A DNA stretch of 64,000 bases, taken from positions 62,001-126,000 of the forward strand of contig JABSQO010000005.1 of the NCBI GenBank assembly GCA_013215775.1, read 5' to 3'. The position numbers were made by a program, and so were the translations under genes. The stretch is from Piscirickettsiaceae bacterium. GTDB lineage: Bacteria; Pseudomonadota; Gammaproteobacteria; Nitrosococcales; Methylophagaceae. Below, in pieces: positions 28,003-37,614 of the stretch (within the stretch, counting starts at the first letter, position 1; every line of letters begins with the position of its first letter). The notes below the pieces were generated by a model. The model made no database searches. It was not told where the DNA came from and worked only from the letters and a program-made list of their open reading frames with translations.

Positions 28003-28014
28003 GTCGGTTCCTTT

Positions 28015-28722
28015 CTAGAATGGCATTAATGCACTTAAGAAAAATCGGCTCAACCAACCAGTGACATTGGCATCGTTAGTAGGCCCATCACCAACGTAAG
28101 CAATTTGAGCATCCGCCACTCGTTTGGAAGATATGGTGTTATTTGCATCAATATCACGTGGACTAATTATGCCAGAAAGACGAATATATTCATTACCCTG
28201 ATTAATCGTAATTACTTTTTCACCACGGATAATCATATTGCCATTTGGCAACACTTCCACCACTGACACACTGATTTCACCTGTTAATTCATTACTTTGA
28301 TCACTATCTCCTTGACCCTTAAAATCATGTGTCGAACCAAGACTAAAGGCTAAGTTATTGTTGTGGTTACTTGCTAACGGTAATACGCTAGGCAGATCAA
28401 ATTCTGGCGTCGTACCAAATACAGTCGGATTGGTGATGCTATTAGAATTAGACTTTTTAACTATTGTTTCAGTTTCTTTTTCAGCTTCTGTTTCTTCTTC
28501 GAGCTTAACCATTAAAATATCGCCAACCCGTCGGGCACGATAATCTTCGAATAATGAAATATTTGTTGCTATATCAAAAATAGCACCATCAGTGTTCTCT
28601 TGTTGCTCCACGGCAACAGGACGAACAGCAGCATAAGCTGGATCTCGTTTTGCTTCATTTGATACACAGCCTGTCAATATCATCAGACTGCACAATATCA
28701 ACAATTTTATAATTTTTTCCAT
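28015..28722 (-). CDS. flgH: Flagellar L-ring lipoprotein FlgH
   Basis: Outer-membrane L-ring subunit, 235 aa. The signal peptide ends in lipobox LTGC, so Cys19 would be lipidated. Conserved blocks LFEDYRARRVGDILMVKLEE and NGNMIIRGEKVITINQGNEYIRLSG-type strands are present. Lies between flgG and flgI. Confidence 0.95.
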   Translation of the reverse strand: MEKIIKLLILCSLMILTGCVSNEAKRDPAYAAVRPVAVEQQENTDGAIFDIATNISLFEDYRARRVGDILMVKLEEETEAEKETETIVKKSNSNSITNPTVFGTTPEFDLPSVLPLASNHNNNLAFSLGSTHDFKGQGDSDQSNELTGEISVSVVEVLPNGNMIIRGEKVITINQGNEYIRLSGIISPRDIDANNTISSKRVADAQIAYVGDGPTNDANVTGWLSRFFLSALMPF

Positions 28723-28757
28723 GATTACTCTCCCCTATTAAACTAGAGGGTTAATTA

Positions 28758-29543
28758 TTAAAGATTCTGAGCAGCGTATTGCAACATCTGATCAGCAGTT
28801 GAGATTGCTTTTGAATTCATTTCATAAGCACGCTGCGTTTCAATCATATTGATCAGCTCTGTTACTACATTTACATTTGATGATTCCAATGCCCCACCAA
28901 TCACAGAACCTAAACCGGTCAAACCTGGCGTACCCGTTACTGCTGTCCCACTGGCACCACTCTCTTTAAATAAATTTTCACCAATCGGTTGTAAGCCTGT
29001 TGGGTTCACAAAATCAGCAAGTTCAATATTCCCAATAGTTGTAGGCGATGTTTGACCAGCCTGCAAAATACTGACTGTGCCATCACTACCAATCGTAATA
29101 CTTAAGGTCTCTGGAGGAATCGTAATAGAAGGTTCTAATGGATTACCATTAGACATGACCATTTGGCCATCTGAATCTACTTGGAAAGTACCATCCCGAG
29201 TATAAGCTAGAGAACCATCTGGCTGTAGGATCTGGAAAAAACCACGACCTTGAATCGCCATATCTAGGGAATTATCCGTTTGGATAATATTGCCTTGAGT
29301 ATGTGATTTTTCAGTTGCTACTGTTCTGACACCCGTACCTAACATCAAACCGGAAGGTAACTGTGTATTCGTTGAAGATTGTGCTCCTGGTTGACGAATT
29401 GTTTGATACAACAAATCTTCAAACACAGCACGATCTTTCTTAAACCCAGTGGTATTAACGTTTGCCAGATTATTTGAAATAACTGCCATTCGTGTTTGTT
29501 GGGCATCAAGTCCTGTTTTGGCAATCCATAACGCTTGATTCAT
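28758..29543 (-). CDS. flgG: Distal rod protein FlgG
   Basis: Rod subunit of 261 aa. N-terminal [28 protein letters not shown] and C-terminal [26 protein letters not shown] signatures are clear. Length equals the family norm (about 260). Downstream of flgF. Confidence 0.96.
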   Translation of the reverse strand: MNQALWIAKTGLDAQQTRMAVISNNLANVNTTGFKKDRAVFEDLLYQTIRQPGAQSSTNTQLPSGLMLGTGVRTVATEKSHTQGNIIQTDNSLDMAIQGRGFFQILQPDGSLAYTRDGTFQVDSDGQMVMSNGNPLEPSITIPPETLSITIGSDGTVSILQAGQTSPTTIGNIELADFVNPTGLQPIGENLFKESGASGTAVTGTPGLTGLGSVIGGALESSNVNVVTELINMIETQRAYEMNSKAISTADQMLQYAAQNL

Positions 29544-29584
29544 GGTGAGTTTCCTCCAATATTTTGACGCTTATTTCGTGTTAA

Positions 29585-30325
29585 CTACCTTAACTGCAAT
29601 AGCCGTGCCGAAGCTGCACTATTTTCATCTGCTGACTTCATCATTTTGACTTGCATTTCGTATTGACGCTGTAATTCAATCATTTTTGCGAGTGAGACCA
29701 TCATATTGACATTGCTTGTCTCTAATGTGCCTGATGCAACCTTAATATCAGCATCTAGTGGAGCAGTACTACCATCTCGCAAACGCATTAACCCATCAGT
29801 GTCTTTAAACACATTACTCAGCTCGGGTTTTACTAGCTTTATGCGATCTAATGTAGCCAATGCATTAGCTTGAGCACCAATGGCACGAATGGAAATAGTC
29901 CCGTCGGAACCAATCTCCACTTTTTCTGATGGCGGAATAGCAATGGGACCACCTTCGCCTAAGACAACTAAGCCTGTTCCCGTTACAAGTTGCCCTGCCG
30001 CTGTAATGTGAAAATCACCTGCTCGGGTATAACCTTCACGACCATCTTTTCCCAGAACGGCAATAAAGCCTTCACCTTGCACCGACACATCTAATTCACG
30101 TCCGGTTGTATGAACAGATCCTTGCTGATAATCTGTTTGTGGGCGTTCACTCATCGAATACACTCGACTAGGAAGCCCTTCACCAAATACCGGCATACTT
30201 CGAAACTGTTCAAAATCAGCACGAAATCCGGTGGTATTTACATTGGCCAAATTATTAGCATTCGCCGCCTGTGACAGCATGGTCTGCTGTGCAGCATTCA
30301 TCGAAATATAAAGCATTCTATCCAT
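29585..30325 (-). CDS. flgF: Proximal rod protein FlgF
   Basis: Rod subunit of 246 aa. It has the shared rod N-terminus ([19 protein letters not shown]) and C-terminal SNVNMMVSLAKMIELQRQYEMQVKMM. The start MDRMLYISMNAAQQ is typical of FlgF. Between flgE and flgG. Confidence 0.95.
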   Translation of the reverse strand: MDRMLYISMNAAQQTMLSQAANANNLANVNTTGFRADFEQFRSMPVFGEGLPSRVYSMSERPQTDYQQGSVHTTGRELDVSVQGEGFIAVLGKDGREGYTRAGDFHITAAGQLVTGTGLVVLGEGGPIAIPPSEKVEIGSDGTISIRAIGAQANALATLDRIKLVKPELSNVFKDTDGLMRLRDGSTAPLDADIKVASGTLETSNVNMMVSLAKMIELQRQYEMQVKMMKSADENSAASARLLQLR

Positions 30326-30375
30326 ATATAAATCCCCCTAATTTACCGACATTTCTGCAAATCAGGATAAAGTCA

Positions 30376-31653
30376 TTACCTTAAATTGATAATCGTTTGC
30401 GTAATGGCATTATTGGTTTCAATGGCTTTTGAGTTAGCCTGGAAATTACGTTGTGCAGTAATCAGTCCCACCAATTCTTTAGTTAAATCAACATTCGATT
30501 CCTCAAGCGCTCCCGATTGAATTAGGCCAAAAGTACCTGTTCCTGCCTCACCGGCTACTACGGGACCAGAATCTAGTGTCTCTGCCCATGACGTATTACC
30601 AATCTGTCTTAATCCTTGTACATTAGCAAAACTAGCTAATACAATTTTGCCTAGAGGTACAGCCTGACCATTGGTATACGTTGCTCGAACAATACCTTGA
30701 TCACTGATATCTAAGCCACTTAAACGACCCGTACTAAAACCATCTTGGGTAATATTATTGATTGCAAATGCTGAAGAGTTTTGTGTTGTTCCCAAAAAAT
30801 CAAAATTGAAGACCTGAGGTACCGCTGCACCACTTGCTAATGTAGTTATCGTATAAGTTTGATCGCTTGGTACTGATGAAAGTGCCCCCCCTAAACTCGG
30901 GTCAAAATCCAATGTTTTGGTCACACCGAGCTGAGTTTGTTGTGCTGCCGGTGGTGCGCCTAATGGCTCATTAATATAGACATCGACATCCCACTGGTTT
31001 GTTGCTGCATCCGTTTTTTTGTAATACATAGTCAATATATGTTCATTACCTAACGAATCATACATTGTCACTGACGTTGAGTTGGTAAACGTCGTTGGAT
31101 TAGTTGGATCAATAGGGACCGCATCTGCTAAAGCTGGAGCAGTCGAAGTCAGGTTAGCTGAAAGCGTAATATTAGCGGTCGGGTTTGGCGTGCCTGTTAC
31201 CGCGGGTAATTGCAGTGCAGTAGAACTAGTGATACTAGTTGAAGACACCGTACCATCCGGATTAACAGGGAATATTTTTAAAAACTGACCAGAACTATTC
31301 ACCACAAAACCATCAGCATTAATGCCAAATGCACCCGCTCGAGAATAAACGATCTCACCACTAGTTTGTGATGGTGCTAAGGCAAAGAATCCTTGACCAC
31401 TAATGCCTAAATCTAGGGCACTATCGGTAAATTGTAAATTACCTTGTTTAAATTGCTGATTGACATTATTAAGCACCACACCACTACCAATTGCCGTGTT
31501 ACTCGTGCCAAAAGCACTGACTGCATAAACATCTGCAAATTCAGCTCGCGAACTCTTAAATCCTGTCGTACTGACATTGGCAATATTGTTTGATTTGACA
31601 TTTAAATCCGCCGTAGCTGCATTTAAACCTGTTAACGATGTATTAAAAGACAT
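30376..31653 (-). CDS. flgE: Flagellar hook protein FlgE
   Basis: Hook subunit of 425 aa. N-terminal LNAATADLNVKSNNIANVSTTGFKSSR and C-terminal SNVDLTKELVGLITAQRNFQANSKAI match the family. The central domains are Thr/Asn-rich. Follows flgD by 12 nt. Confidence 0.96.
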   Translation of the reverse strand: MSFNTSLTGLNAATADLNVKSNNIANVSTTGFKSSRAEFADVYAVSAFGTSNTAIGSGVVLNNVNQQFKQGNLQFTDSALDLGISGQGFFALAPSQTSGEIVYSRAGAFGINADGFVVNSSGQFLKIFPVNPDGTVSSTSITSSTALQLPAVTGTPNPTANITLSANLTSTAPALADAVPIDPTNPTTFTNSTSVTMYDSLGNEHILTMYYKKTDAATNQWDVDVYINEPLGAPPAAQQTQLGVTKTLDFDPSLGGALSSVPSDQTYTITTLASGAAVPQVFNFDFLGTTQNSSAFAINNITQDGFSTGRLSGLDISDQGIVRATYTNGQAVPLGKIVLASFANVQGLRQIGNTSWAETLDSGPVVAGEAGTGTFGLIQSGALEESNVDLTKELVGLITAQRNFQANSKAIETNNAITQTIINLR

Positions 31654-31665
31654 GTCCCCTTACCC

Positions 31666-32343
31666 CTATATAATTTCTTGTACTTCACTAAATGGCACAG
31701 CTCCAATACCGGCCAAATTAACGGTTAAACCCTGACTGCCAGAACCCACTAAAATACTGTCCACTTTCGCAACTGTTGCTGTTGCAAAAGCCGTATTAGT
31801 GTCATTAACAGTTCCTGTCGCTTTAAATTGATATACCCCTTCAGGCATAGCTTCTCCATCACTATCAAAACCATCCCAACTAAAATTGGTGTAACCCGAA
31901 GCTGAACCTAGTTCAATTGTTCTAACAGTCGCACCACTTTCATTGAATATTTCAACTTTCAAATCAGTGACAGGTTCAAATACATTGATTTGCCCCTTCA
32001 ACGCTTCCCCGGCTGTTAACAACCCGATTGATGATGGCACTAACACCGAACGTCCCACTAAAGCAGAACCTTGCAGTGCTTGACTAGACGTTAATGATTG
32101 TGCGAAATCATTAAATGAATTTTGTAAGCCTTCGATACCTGTTACGGTAGAAAATGAAGCTATTTGACCTAAAAAGTCACCACTGTCTAATGGTTTTAAT
32201 GGATCTTGATTCTGTAATTGCATGGTCATCAAAGACATAAAGTCATCAAATGCTAATTCACCTGCACCTTTCTCTTCTTCAGTCTGCGAAGATTGTGAGT
32301 TCAAAAAAGCATATGGGTTATCCCCAACTCCATTTATTGCCAT
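31666..32343 (-). CDS. flgD: Hook cap / scaffolding protein FlgD
   Basis: Protein of 225 aa needed for hook assembly. The N-terminal FDDFMSLMTMQLQNQDPLKPLDSGDFLGQIASFSTVTGIE block is diagnostic, and the C-terminal FlgD Ig-like and Tudor-like domains include SWDGFDSDGEAMPEGVYQFKA. Between flgC and flgE. Confidence 0.95.
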   Translation of the reverse strand: MAINGVGDNPYAFLNSQSSQTEEEKGAGELAFDDFMSLMTMQLQNQDPLKPLDSGDFLGQIASFSTVTGIEGLQNSFNDFAQSLTSSQALQGSALVGRSVLVPSSIGLLTAGEALKGQINVFEPVTDLKVEIFNESGATVRTIELGSASGYTNFSWDGFDSDGEAMPEGVYQFKATGTVNDTNTAFATATVAKVDSILVGSGSQGLTVNLAGIGAVPFSEVQEII

Positions 32344-32358
32344 GATGGTCTCCTATAC

Positions 32359-32772
32359 TTACTCGCCCAATTGCAACGTACGTAGCAATAACTGCTTCGA
32401 CGTCTCTGCAATGGCAACATTATTTTGATAAGAACGTGATGCCGACATCATATTTGCCATCTCGGCAATCGGATCAACGTTGGAATGAAATACATAACCC
32501 TCTTCATTTGCTAATGGATGACTTGGGTTATATTGCGCTTTCACTGGCGCTTGACTTTCAACAATACCAGTCACTCTAACGCTGCCTTGCGTATAGCCTT
32601 TCTGAGCATTATCTAGTACTGCTGAAAACACGGGTTGTCTAGCACGATAGACCTGACCGATACTACTACTGACACTGTCTATATTGGCTAAATTACTCGC
32701 TGTCGTATTCAATCTTAATGATTGAGCACTCATGCCACTGCCAGCAATATCGAAAATACTAAATAAAGACAT
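32359..32772 (-). CDS. flgC: Proximal rod protein FlgC
   Basis: Rod subunit of 137 aa. N-terminal FDIAGSGMSAQSLRLNTTASNLANIDS and C-terminal DPIAEMANMMSASRSYQNNVAI are characteristic. Starts 5 nt after flgB. Confidence 0.96.
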   Translation of the reverse strand: MSLFSIFDIAGSGMSAQSLRLNTTASNLANIDSVSSSIGQVYRARQPVFSAVLDNAQKGYTQGSVRVTGIVESQAPVKAQYNPSHPLANEEGYVFHSNVDPIAEMANMMSASRSYQNNVAIAETSKQLLLRTLQLGE

Positions 32773-32777
32773 AAACC

Positions 32778-33179
32778 TTAATCCCCTCTAATCGCAGTGA
32801 GTAGGCTTTTAAATTTGCCACCCAGAAAATTAAGGCTGGCTTGATATTGAACTGCATTTTGCATGAACTGAGATTGTTCGATTTGCTCATCGACGGTATT
32901 ACCATCGAGTGAATCTTGAATAGAAGTACGATATTGCACAGCTGGAGAAGAATATTGACCACCTGATGTTGAGAAATGTTTGGCATGAGTTGTTTTCATG
33001 CTGGCAAGATCTTGACCACTTGCCGCTATTTTCATGGCAGATTTGAAATCAATATCACGTGCTTTGAAATTGGGCGTATCAGCATTAGCCAAGTTCGACG
33101 CCAATAACTCCGCCCGTTGTGAACGGATGCGAAGTGCATCAGCATGAATTCCCAGAGCGGAATCAAAATTTATCGGCAT
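32778..33179 (-). CDS. flgB: Proximal rod protein FlgB
   Basis: Rod subunit of 133 aa with LASNLANADTPNFKARDIDFKSAM near the N-end and a C-terminal QYQASLNFLGGKFKSLLTAIRG. ATG 33179 was chosen over TTG 33191 because GGAG lies six bases before it. First gene of the flgBCDEFGHIJKL series, with a sigma-54 promoter just upstream. The flgM, flgA and cheV genes often found upstream are absent here. Confidence 0.96.
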   Translation of the reverse strand: MPINFDSALGIHADALRIRSQRAELLASNLANADTPNFKARDIDFKSAMKIAASGQDLASMKTTHAKHFSTSGGQYSSPAVQYRTSIQDSLDGNTVDEQIEQSQFMQNAVQYQASLNFLGGKFKSLLTAIRGD

Positions 33180-33219
33180 GTGTAACTCCAAACTTTAATC
33201 TTCATTTAAGTAAAGTTAA

Positions 33220-33234
33220 GCACCAAACATGCCA
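33220..33234 (-). promoter_or_regulatory. Sigma-54 promoter of the flgB operon
   Basis: Minus strand TGGCATGTTTGGTGC: TGGCA, exact GG-N10-GC spacing, -12 element GTGC instead of TTGC. The expected start near 33208 gives a leader of about 30 nt to the flgB ATG. Confidence 0.75.
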
Positions 33235-33285
33235 GAAAAAAATAGTGTGTTAATTCATTAAGTTATAAATAGACCGGAAAAATGT

Positions 33286-33313
33286 CAAAAAAATAGCGGC
33301 AAAACACTGCCGC
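33286..33313 (-). terminator. Second terminator-like hairpin upstream of flgB
   Basis: Minus strand GCGGCA-GTGTTT-TGCCGC stem (33313-33296) followed by TATTTTTTT. It lies about 105 nt beyond the adhesin terminator and may insulate the flgB promoter, or close a short unannotated transcript. Confidence 0.6.
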
Positions 33314-33360
33314 ATACTATTCAGTAGAGATTTCTATCATCAATTTACTTTTTATCTTCT

Positions 33361-33407
33361 CGTCATTCCGTTTCCCACTTTCGTGAGAATGACAGACACG
33401 GAATCCA
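33361..33407. repeat. Degenerate REP-like palindromic element
   Basis: CGTCATTCCG, then CACTTTCGTGAGAATGAC and CGGAATCC, resembles the widespread CGTCATTCCCGC-GAAAGCGGGAATGAC-type intergenic repeat with decay in the stem. GTCATTC pairs with GAATGAC. Only one copy was noticed in the window, so family membership is by resemblance. Confidence 0.4.
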
Positions 33408-33417
33408 TAAAGAAAAA

Positions 33418-33447
33418 CCAAAAAAAAGCCCCGAATAATCGGGGCTT
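33418..33447 (-). terminator. Terminator of the adhesin gene
   Basis: Minus strand AAGCCCCG-ATTATT-CGGGGCTT stem (33447-33426) followed by a run of T. It lies about 33 nt past the adhesin stop. Textbook rho-independent form. Confidence 0.92.
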
Positions 33448-33479
33448 AATTACATACTAAAGACAAACAGTCAAAATGG

Positions 33480-36400
33480 CTATGACATAATACCCGATTG
33501 GTCGATATTCTCACCCACCAACAATGTTGCTAAACCATTGTTATATGTAGTGTAGCCATCCGCAGTTGCTCCCTCAACCCAGCCAGTATCAGTCGTTGTA
33601 ACCGTGTCATCAGCATCACCTTCAATAATCAATTGATTATCCGAGTCGGTAACGCTTAATACGTCAGTTACACTTAGCGTTAATTCATTATCTCCTGCAA
33701 GTTCAATTGCCTCAAAGTTACTTAGAGTAAGGTTAAGAGCTCCCAAATCCAAATCATCATTAACAACTAAAGTATCAACATCATCAGCTACAAAGGTACC
33801 ATCCATTGCCTCACCTGCATTGATAATATAATTGGAGTCAACAAGGTCATCCAATGTTATCGTGTCATTACCACCATCGGTATCGATAGTAAATGTTTCT
33901 GATCCATCAGTTTCTAAACTAGCGGCAGGTGTTGCAGCATTGATTGTGACGCTATCATCACCTTCACCCGTGCTGATATCTCCTCGTTCAGCACCGTTTA
34001 TTACAATAGTAGATGGATCATCACCACGTGTTTGAATATCAACATTAACAAAGCCCGTTACAGTAATATCACCGTGTGTATCTGTTTGAACATAAGCACT
34101 TTCTATAGTGCCACTGTTCTGAGTAACTGTGACTGCGTTATCAACGTCATCTGAAACTGTAATACTGTTAGTCCCTGCCAAGATATTAAGAAGAGGAACA
34201 GTATCTACCAAGCCATCCTTATCCAGATAAACGACCTCGTTAGTCGTTCTATCTTGACTGAAATCGCTATTATGTGCGTCACTTAAGACAACATACGTGC
34301 CTGGATCAACAACACTGATTGCAAGCGATGCTATACCAGATCCAGTTACATCCTCATTAGCAACTGTACTGACTTGTTCCGCAGTATCTGTGCTGAAATT
34401 GAACCTGAAAATATTACCCGCGTTATCATCAATCCATAACTGGCCATTATCGTCGAATGACATACCATCTGCCGTCGCACTGTTAATAACAGAACCGTCT
34501 AAGTCAACAAAGGTAATTTCACCGACGACCGTAACGATTTTAGTAGTGATATCAACTGTATAGAGATCGTCAGCAGAAACAATCCATAGTGTATTTTGGT
34601 CGGTTGGAGAAATACCCATTCCATCAATGGCGCCAAAGCCGTAATCTGCTATAAATGGAGATAAAGCACCCGTTGTCGTATCAACAGTGTAGAGCGTATC
34701 ACCGACAGCCATATATAAAGTACCATCAAGTGCAAATGTCATCCCTGCATCACTAAACGCAGACAACGAATGAATCGCTAGAATTTCTGAGTCACCTGTA
34801 GCCGGATTAATTTTGACCAAATAGTCACTATTACCAGAAGCACCAGCAATAGCATACAAGAAACCATCAACAGGATTTAAGGCCAATCCTTCTACACTTG
34901 TAAATGTAATTCCATCGGTTGAAATTTGACCAATAGTTGTGGCTTCACCTGTCTCCAAATCAACCGCATATAGGGTATCTTTACCACTCCCACCAATACC
35001 TTTCTGACCAGCAACTGTATATGCCAAACCACTTGGGAAGGCATCAACCGCACCATGGATAGTAATTGATAAAGTAGCAGTGTCTGTATCACCATCGGCA
35101 TCTGTAATCGTGTAAGTGAAGACGTCTTGTAATGTATCACCATCATTCAAGTCATCAACTGTCGTGTTAGCATTATCAACTGTATAGGTATAGCTACCAT
35201 CAGCATCAATGACCAATGTACCGTATGCACCAATCGTGTCACCACCAACCAAATTACCGCTAACGCCAACTATTGCAGTAACAGGACCAGAAGACAAGTA
35301 ACCATCCGTACCAGCACTATCGTTAGGAATAACACCAGATGCTGCATCAACTACTAATGGATCTCCATCTTCATCTACAGAGCCAGTATCATTTACAGCA
35401 CTTGGACCATCATCTTTAAAGTTAAATGCACCACCAATGTTCACTGAGTTAGTTGCTGTATCTCCGTCACCATCGGTAACTGTCGCACCCAATGTCACTG
35501 CTCCTGCCGCTAAGGCATCGCTGTCTTCATCATGGTCATTCGTGTCGCCATGAACAATCGCACGAACTTGATCAAGTTCAACATTGCCGCTACCGTCTAC
35601 GCTGATAGTAAAGACTACTTCACCATTATTTTCCGCATCGGTTGCATCAGTACCATGACGACCAACTACTTCGCCCGCTTCTAAGAATAAGAAAACGCTC
35701 TCGCCTGTCGCTGTATCTACTAAACCAGAGTCACCGCCCGCAGTGCCTAATGTGTAACCACCAATTGAACCCGCACCATCAGCACCGTAACTTCCCACAC
35801 TGAATAAGCCAGCAAAACTCGCACTGTCATCAGTTGTTAAATCTGTTTCGTCTACTTCTAAGCTCGGTACAGTTACATCTTCTAATGTAATGCTTGGACT
35901 GTCATCATCAATGTTATATGCCAACACACCTTGTGCTGAATCGCCATCTGAATCAGTAATTGTGTAGCCAAGATTAATAACTAAATTATCTTCCGTAGTA
36001 CCGTCTGCATGGTCAACTGGGCCGTAAAGTGTTGTTGTAAAGGCACCTGTTGCTGGATCGGTAATTTGAGCTGTGAAAATAATTTCTTTTACATCTTCCT
36101 CTTTATTATCACCTGTAGATATGTAAGCAACAAGAGAATAGCCATCATCTGATACCCAATATTCAAGATCGTAGCCACCTGATGTAATGCCTGTTGGTTG
36201 AGTGCCTGCTGCATTAAACGTAATATCGCCTGGGCCATCACCGCCAAAATTAGCATTTAAAGTACCTGTTACTGTTGTTGATGAATCTACAGGGATATTA
36301 TCACCATCTTGTACATCGTTATTGCCCTGCGCATAGGCATAATGAGCAGAACATCCTGTTGATTCCTCAAATTCAGTAAGTAAATTATCTTGTTCTTGAA

Positions 36401-36971
36401 AAGTGATGCTCTCTTGCTCTCTACCTCTACCACCAAGATCGTCTTCATCAACAAATGCAGTTGTCCCACTTGTTGTTGGTGTATCGTTTGGCTCTTCTGG
36501 CGCTTGAAGTTCTTCTTCTATTACTGGAAATTCGACACCAACACCTATGGTTTCAAAACCAGCGTCTGGAGTAACTGATGGGCCAATATAATCGACCACA
36601 ACAGGAGCGGTACCTTCGTTACCGCCTTCTGCACCTGCACCTGCAGCTGTTGCTTCCGTCACTTGTGTAGGATCGGCACCGGCTAAGATTGCTGCTTGAA
36701 TTGCATCAACATCAGATTCAGCTGTTGCAGCTACTGCCGCTGCCGCTTCAGGATTAAAGACTGTATCATCAAGCATTGCTTGAGAGTTACGCCCGAGATC
36801 CATAACACTGCCATCTTCAAATGTGATTTCAATTGCACCGCCAGCACCTGTTGTGATTAGGTCATCTGCAAATAAACGATCACCCACTTGTAGGTTGCGA
36901 ATTGAACCATCCGCTGAGGTTGCTGTTGCTGTACCTATAAGAGTTGTAACAATACCGATTTGAGTAGCCAT
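33480..36971 (-). CDS. LapA-type retention-module adhesin, type I secreted
   Basis: Predicted surface adhesin of 1163 aa. Residues 1-107 match the LapA retention module (QVGDRLFADDLITTGAGGAI, FEDGSVMDLGRNSQAMLDD). TAAG at 108-111 is the LapG protease motif, close to its place in Pseudomonas LapA. Next come T1SS-143/DUF5801-like repeats (about 250-355 and 365-560), a VCBS/cadherin-like domain (about 520-638), a beta-propeller-like region (about 640-885) and an acidic RTX-like end (GDISTGEGDDSVTI). No Sec signal, fitting type I export. ATG 36971 has GGAG six bases before it. No lapBCE, lapD or lapG gene is in the window. Confidence 0.85.
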   Translation of the reverse strand: MATQIGIVTTLIGTATATSADGSIRNLQVGDRLFADDLITTGAGGAIEITFEDGSVMDLGRNSQAMLDDTVFNPEAAAAVAATAESDVDAIQAAILAGADPTQVTEATAAGAGAEGGNEGTAPVVVDYIGPSVTPDAGFETIGVGVEFPVIEEELQAPEEPNDTPTTSGTTAFVDEDDLGGRGREQESITFQEQDNLLTEFEESTGCSAHYAYAQGNNDVQDGDNIPVDSSTTVTGTLNANFGGDGPGDITFNAAGTQPTGITSGGYDLEYWVSDDGYSLVAYISTGDNKEEDVKEIIFTAQITDPATGAFTTTLYGPVDHADGTTEDNLVINLGYTITDSDGDSAQGVLAYNIDDDSPSITLEDVTVPSLEVDETDLTTDDSASFAGLFSVGSYGADGAGSIGGYTLGTAGGDSGLVDTATGESVFLFLEAGEVVGRHGTDATDAENNGEVVFTISVDGSGNVELDQVRAIVHGDTNDHDEDSDALAAGAVTLGATVTDGDGDTATNSVNIGGAFNFKDDGPSAVNDTGSVDEDGDPLVVDAASGVIPNDSAGTDGYLSSGPVTAIVGVSGNLVGGDTIGAYGTLVIDADGSYTYTVDNANTTVDDLNDGDTLQDVFTYTITDADGDTDTATLSITIHGAVDAFPSGLAYTVAGQKGIGGSGKDTLYAVDLETGEATTIGQISTDGITFTSVEGLALNPVDGFLYAIAGASGNSDYLVKINPATGDSEILAIHSLSAFSDAGMTFALDGTLYMAVGDTLYTVDTTTGALSPFIADYGFGAIDGMGISPTDQNTLWIVSADDLYTVDITTKIVTVVGEITFVDLDGSVINSATADGMSFDDNGQLWIDDNAGNIFRFNFSTDTAEQVSTVANEDVTGSGIASLAISVVDPGTYVVLSDAHNSDFSQDRTTNEVVYLDKDGLVDTVPLLNILAGTNSITVSDDVDNAVTVTQNSGTIESAYVQTDTHGDITVTGFVNVDIQTRGDDPSTIVINGAERGDISTGEGDDSVTINAATPAASLETDGSETFTIDTDGGNDTITLDDLVDSNYIINAGEAMDGTFVADDVDTLVVNDDLDLGALNLTLSNFEAIELAGDNELTLSVTDVLSVTDSDNQLIIEGDADDTVTTTDTGWVEGATADGYTTYNNGLATLLVGENIDQSGIMS

Positions 36972-36984
36972 TTTTCTCTCCAAA

Positions 36985-37068
36985 GAAACTTACAATCCAA
37001 AATTTACTGGTTAATGGACACACTAGTCCATGCCTTGAATGTAAGTTTCCTCTCTTGTAAAGAGGAAA
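36985..37068 (-). promoter_or_regulatory. Structured leader of the adhesin mRNA
   Basis: Three inverted repeats lie within 100 nt of the ATG. A stem of TTTCCTCT/AGAGGAAA (37061-37068 with 37046-37053) is followed by a 10-bp stem of GAAACTTACA/TGTAAGTTTC (37040-37049 with 36985-36994) enclosing TGGAC/GTCCA (37015-37019 with 37026-37030). The first two stems share bases 37046-37049, so they exclude each other in part. The last arm ends next to the ribosome site. A switch or attenuator is plausible; no known riboswitch class was recognised. Confidence 0.5.
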
Positions 37069-37177
37069 TCTATTGTACTTTGGTACTAATTTTGAGTTAT
37101 TTGGATTTTAAAACAGTAAGCAATTGAAATTAAATAACTTTAATATGGCTTGAACACTGTTTTCGGCAAGTTTTAGC

Positions 37178-37614
37178 TTAAATTTCTGCTATATCAGTCA
37201 TAATAAATGTAGAGCCGAAACGATTAAGCATGTCGGTAACCAATTTTCTAGGAAGCCAAGCTTCACCGTCATGTACCACTCTTACTGCTCTATCAAGATC
37301 GGAGCGTTGCTCAGGTGTAATGTAGCCACGCGCTTTAAATCCTGAGTTTTGTAACATTTCAAAGTTTGGTGGTTTTTCAGTCAGCATCAAACAACTTGCA
37401 TCTGGATATTGCTTACTGACATGGTGACAAAGTATATCGGCACTACTATTGCCGATGCCGTGTTCTATTATAATGATGTCAGGTTGAGAGCGGCCTACTT
37501 GTTCGAGGGTATCATCCAACGTCGTCGGCACTACTAATAAGACGTTCATGTCTGATTGTTGCGATAACAGAGCCAATTCTTCAGCCGAATCATTACTGAT
37601 TATCACGACATTAA

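Noticed and set aside
33285-33300. FleQ-box half-site GTCAAAAAAATAGC upstream of flgB
   Set aside because: The second half-site is missing, and the A-run is explained by the terminator tail.
33832-36578. Open frames on the plus strand across the adhesin gene
   Set aside because: They are low-complexity mirror frames of the acidic repeat protein with no ribosome sites or recognisable domains.
37020-37177. Possible missing helix-turn-helix of the receiver protein by frameshift
   Set aside because: No LuxR-type helix-turn-helix residues appear in any frame downstream of 37178, so there is no sign of a simple frameshift.
36972-37177. Known c-di-GMP riboswitch upstream of the adhesin
   Set aside because: The GEMM-type conserved core was not found in the leader; only unclassified inverted repeats are present.
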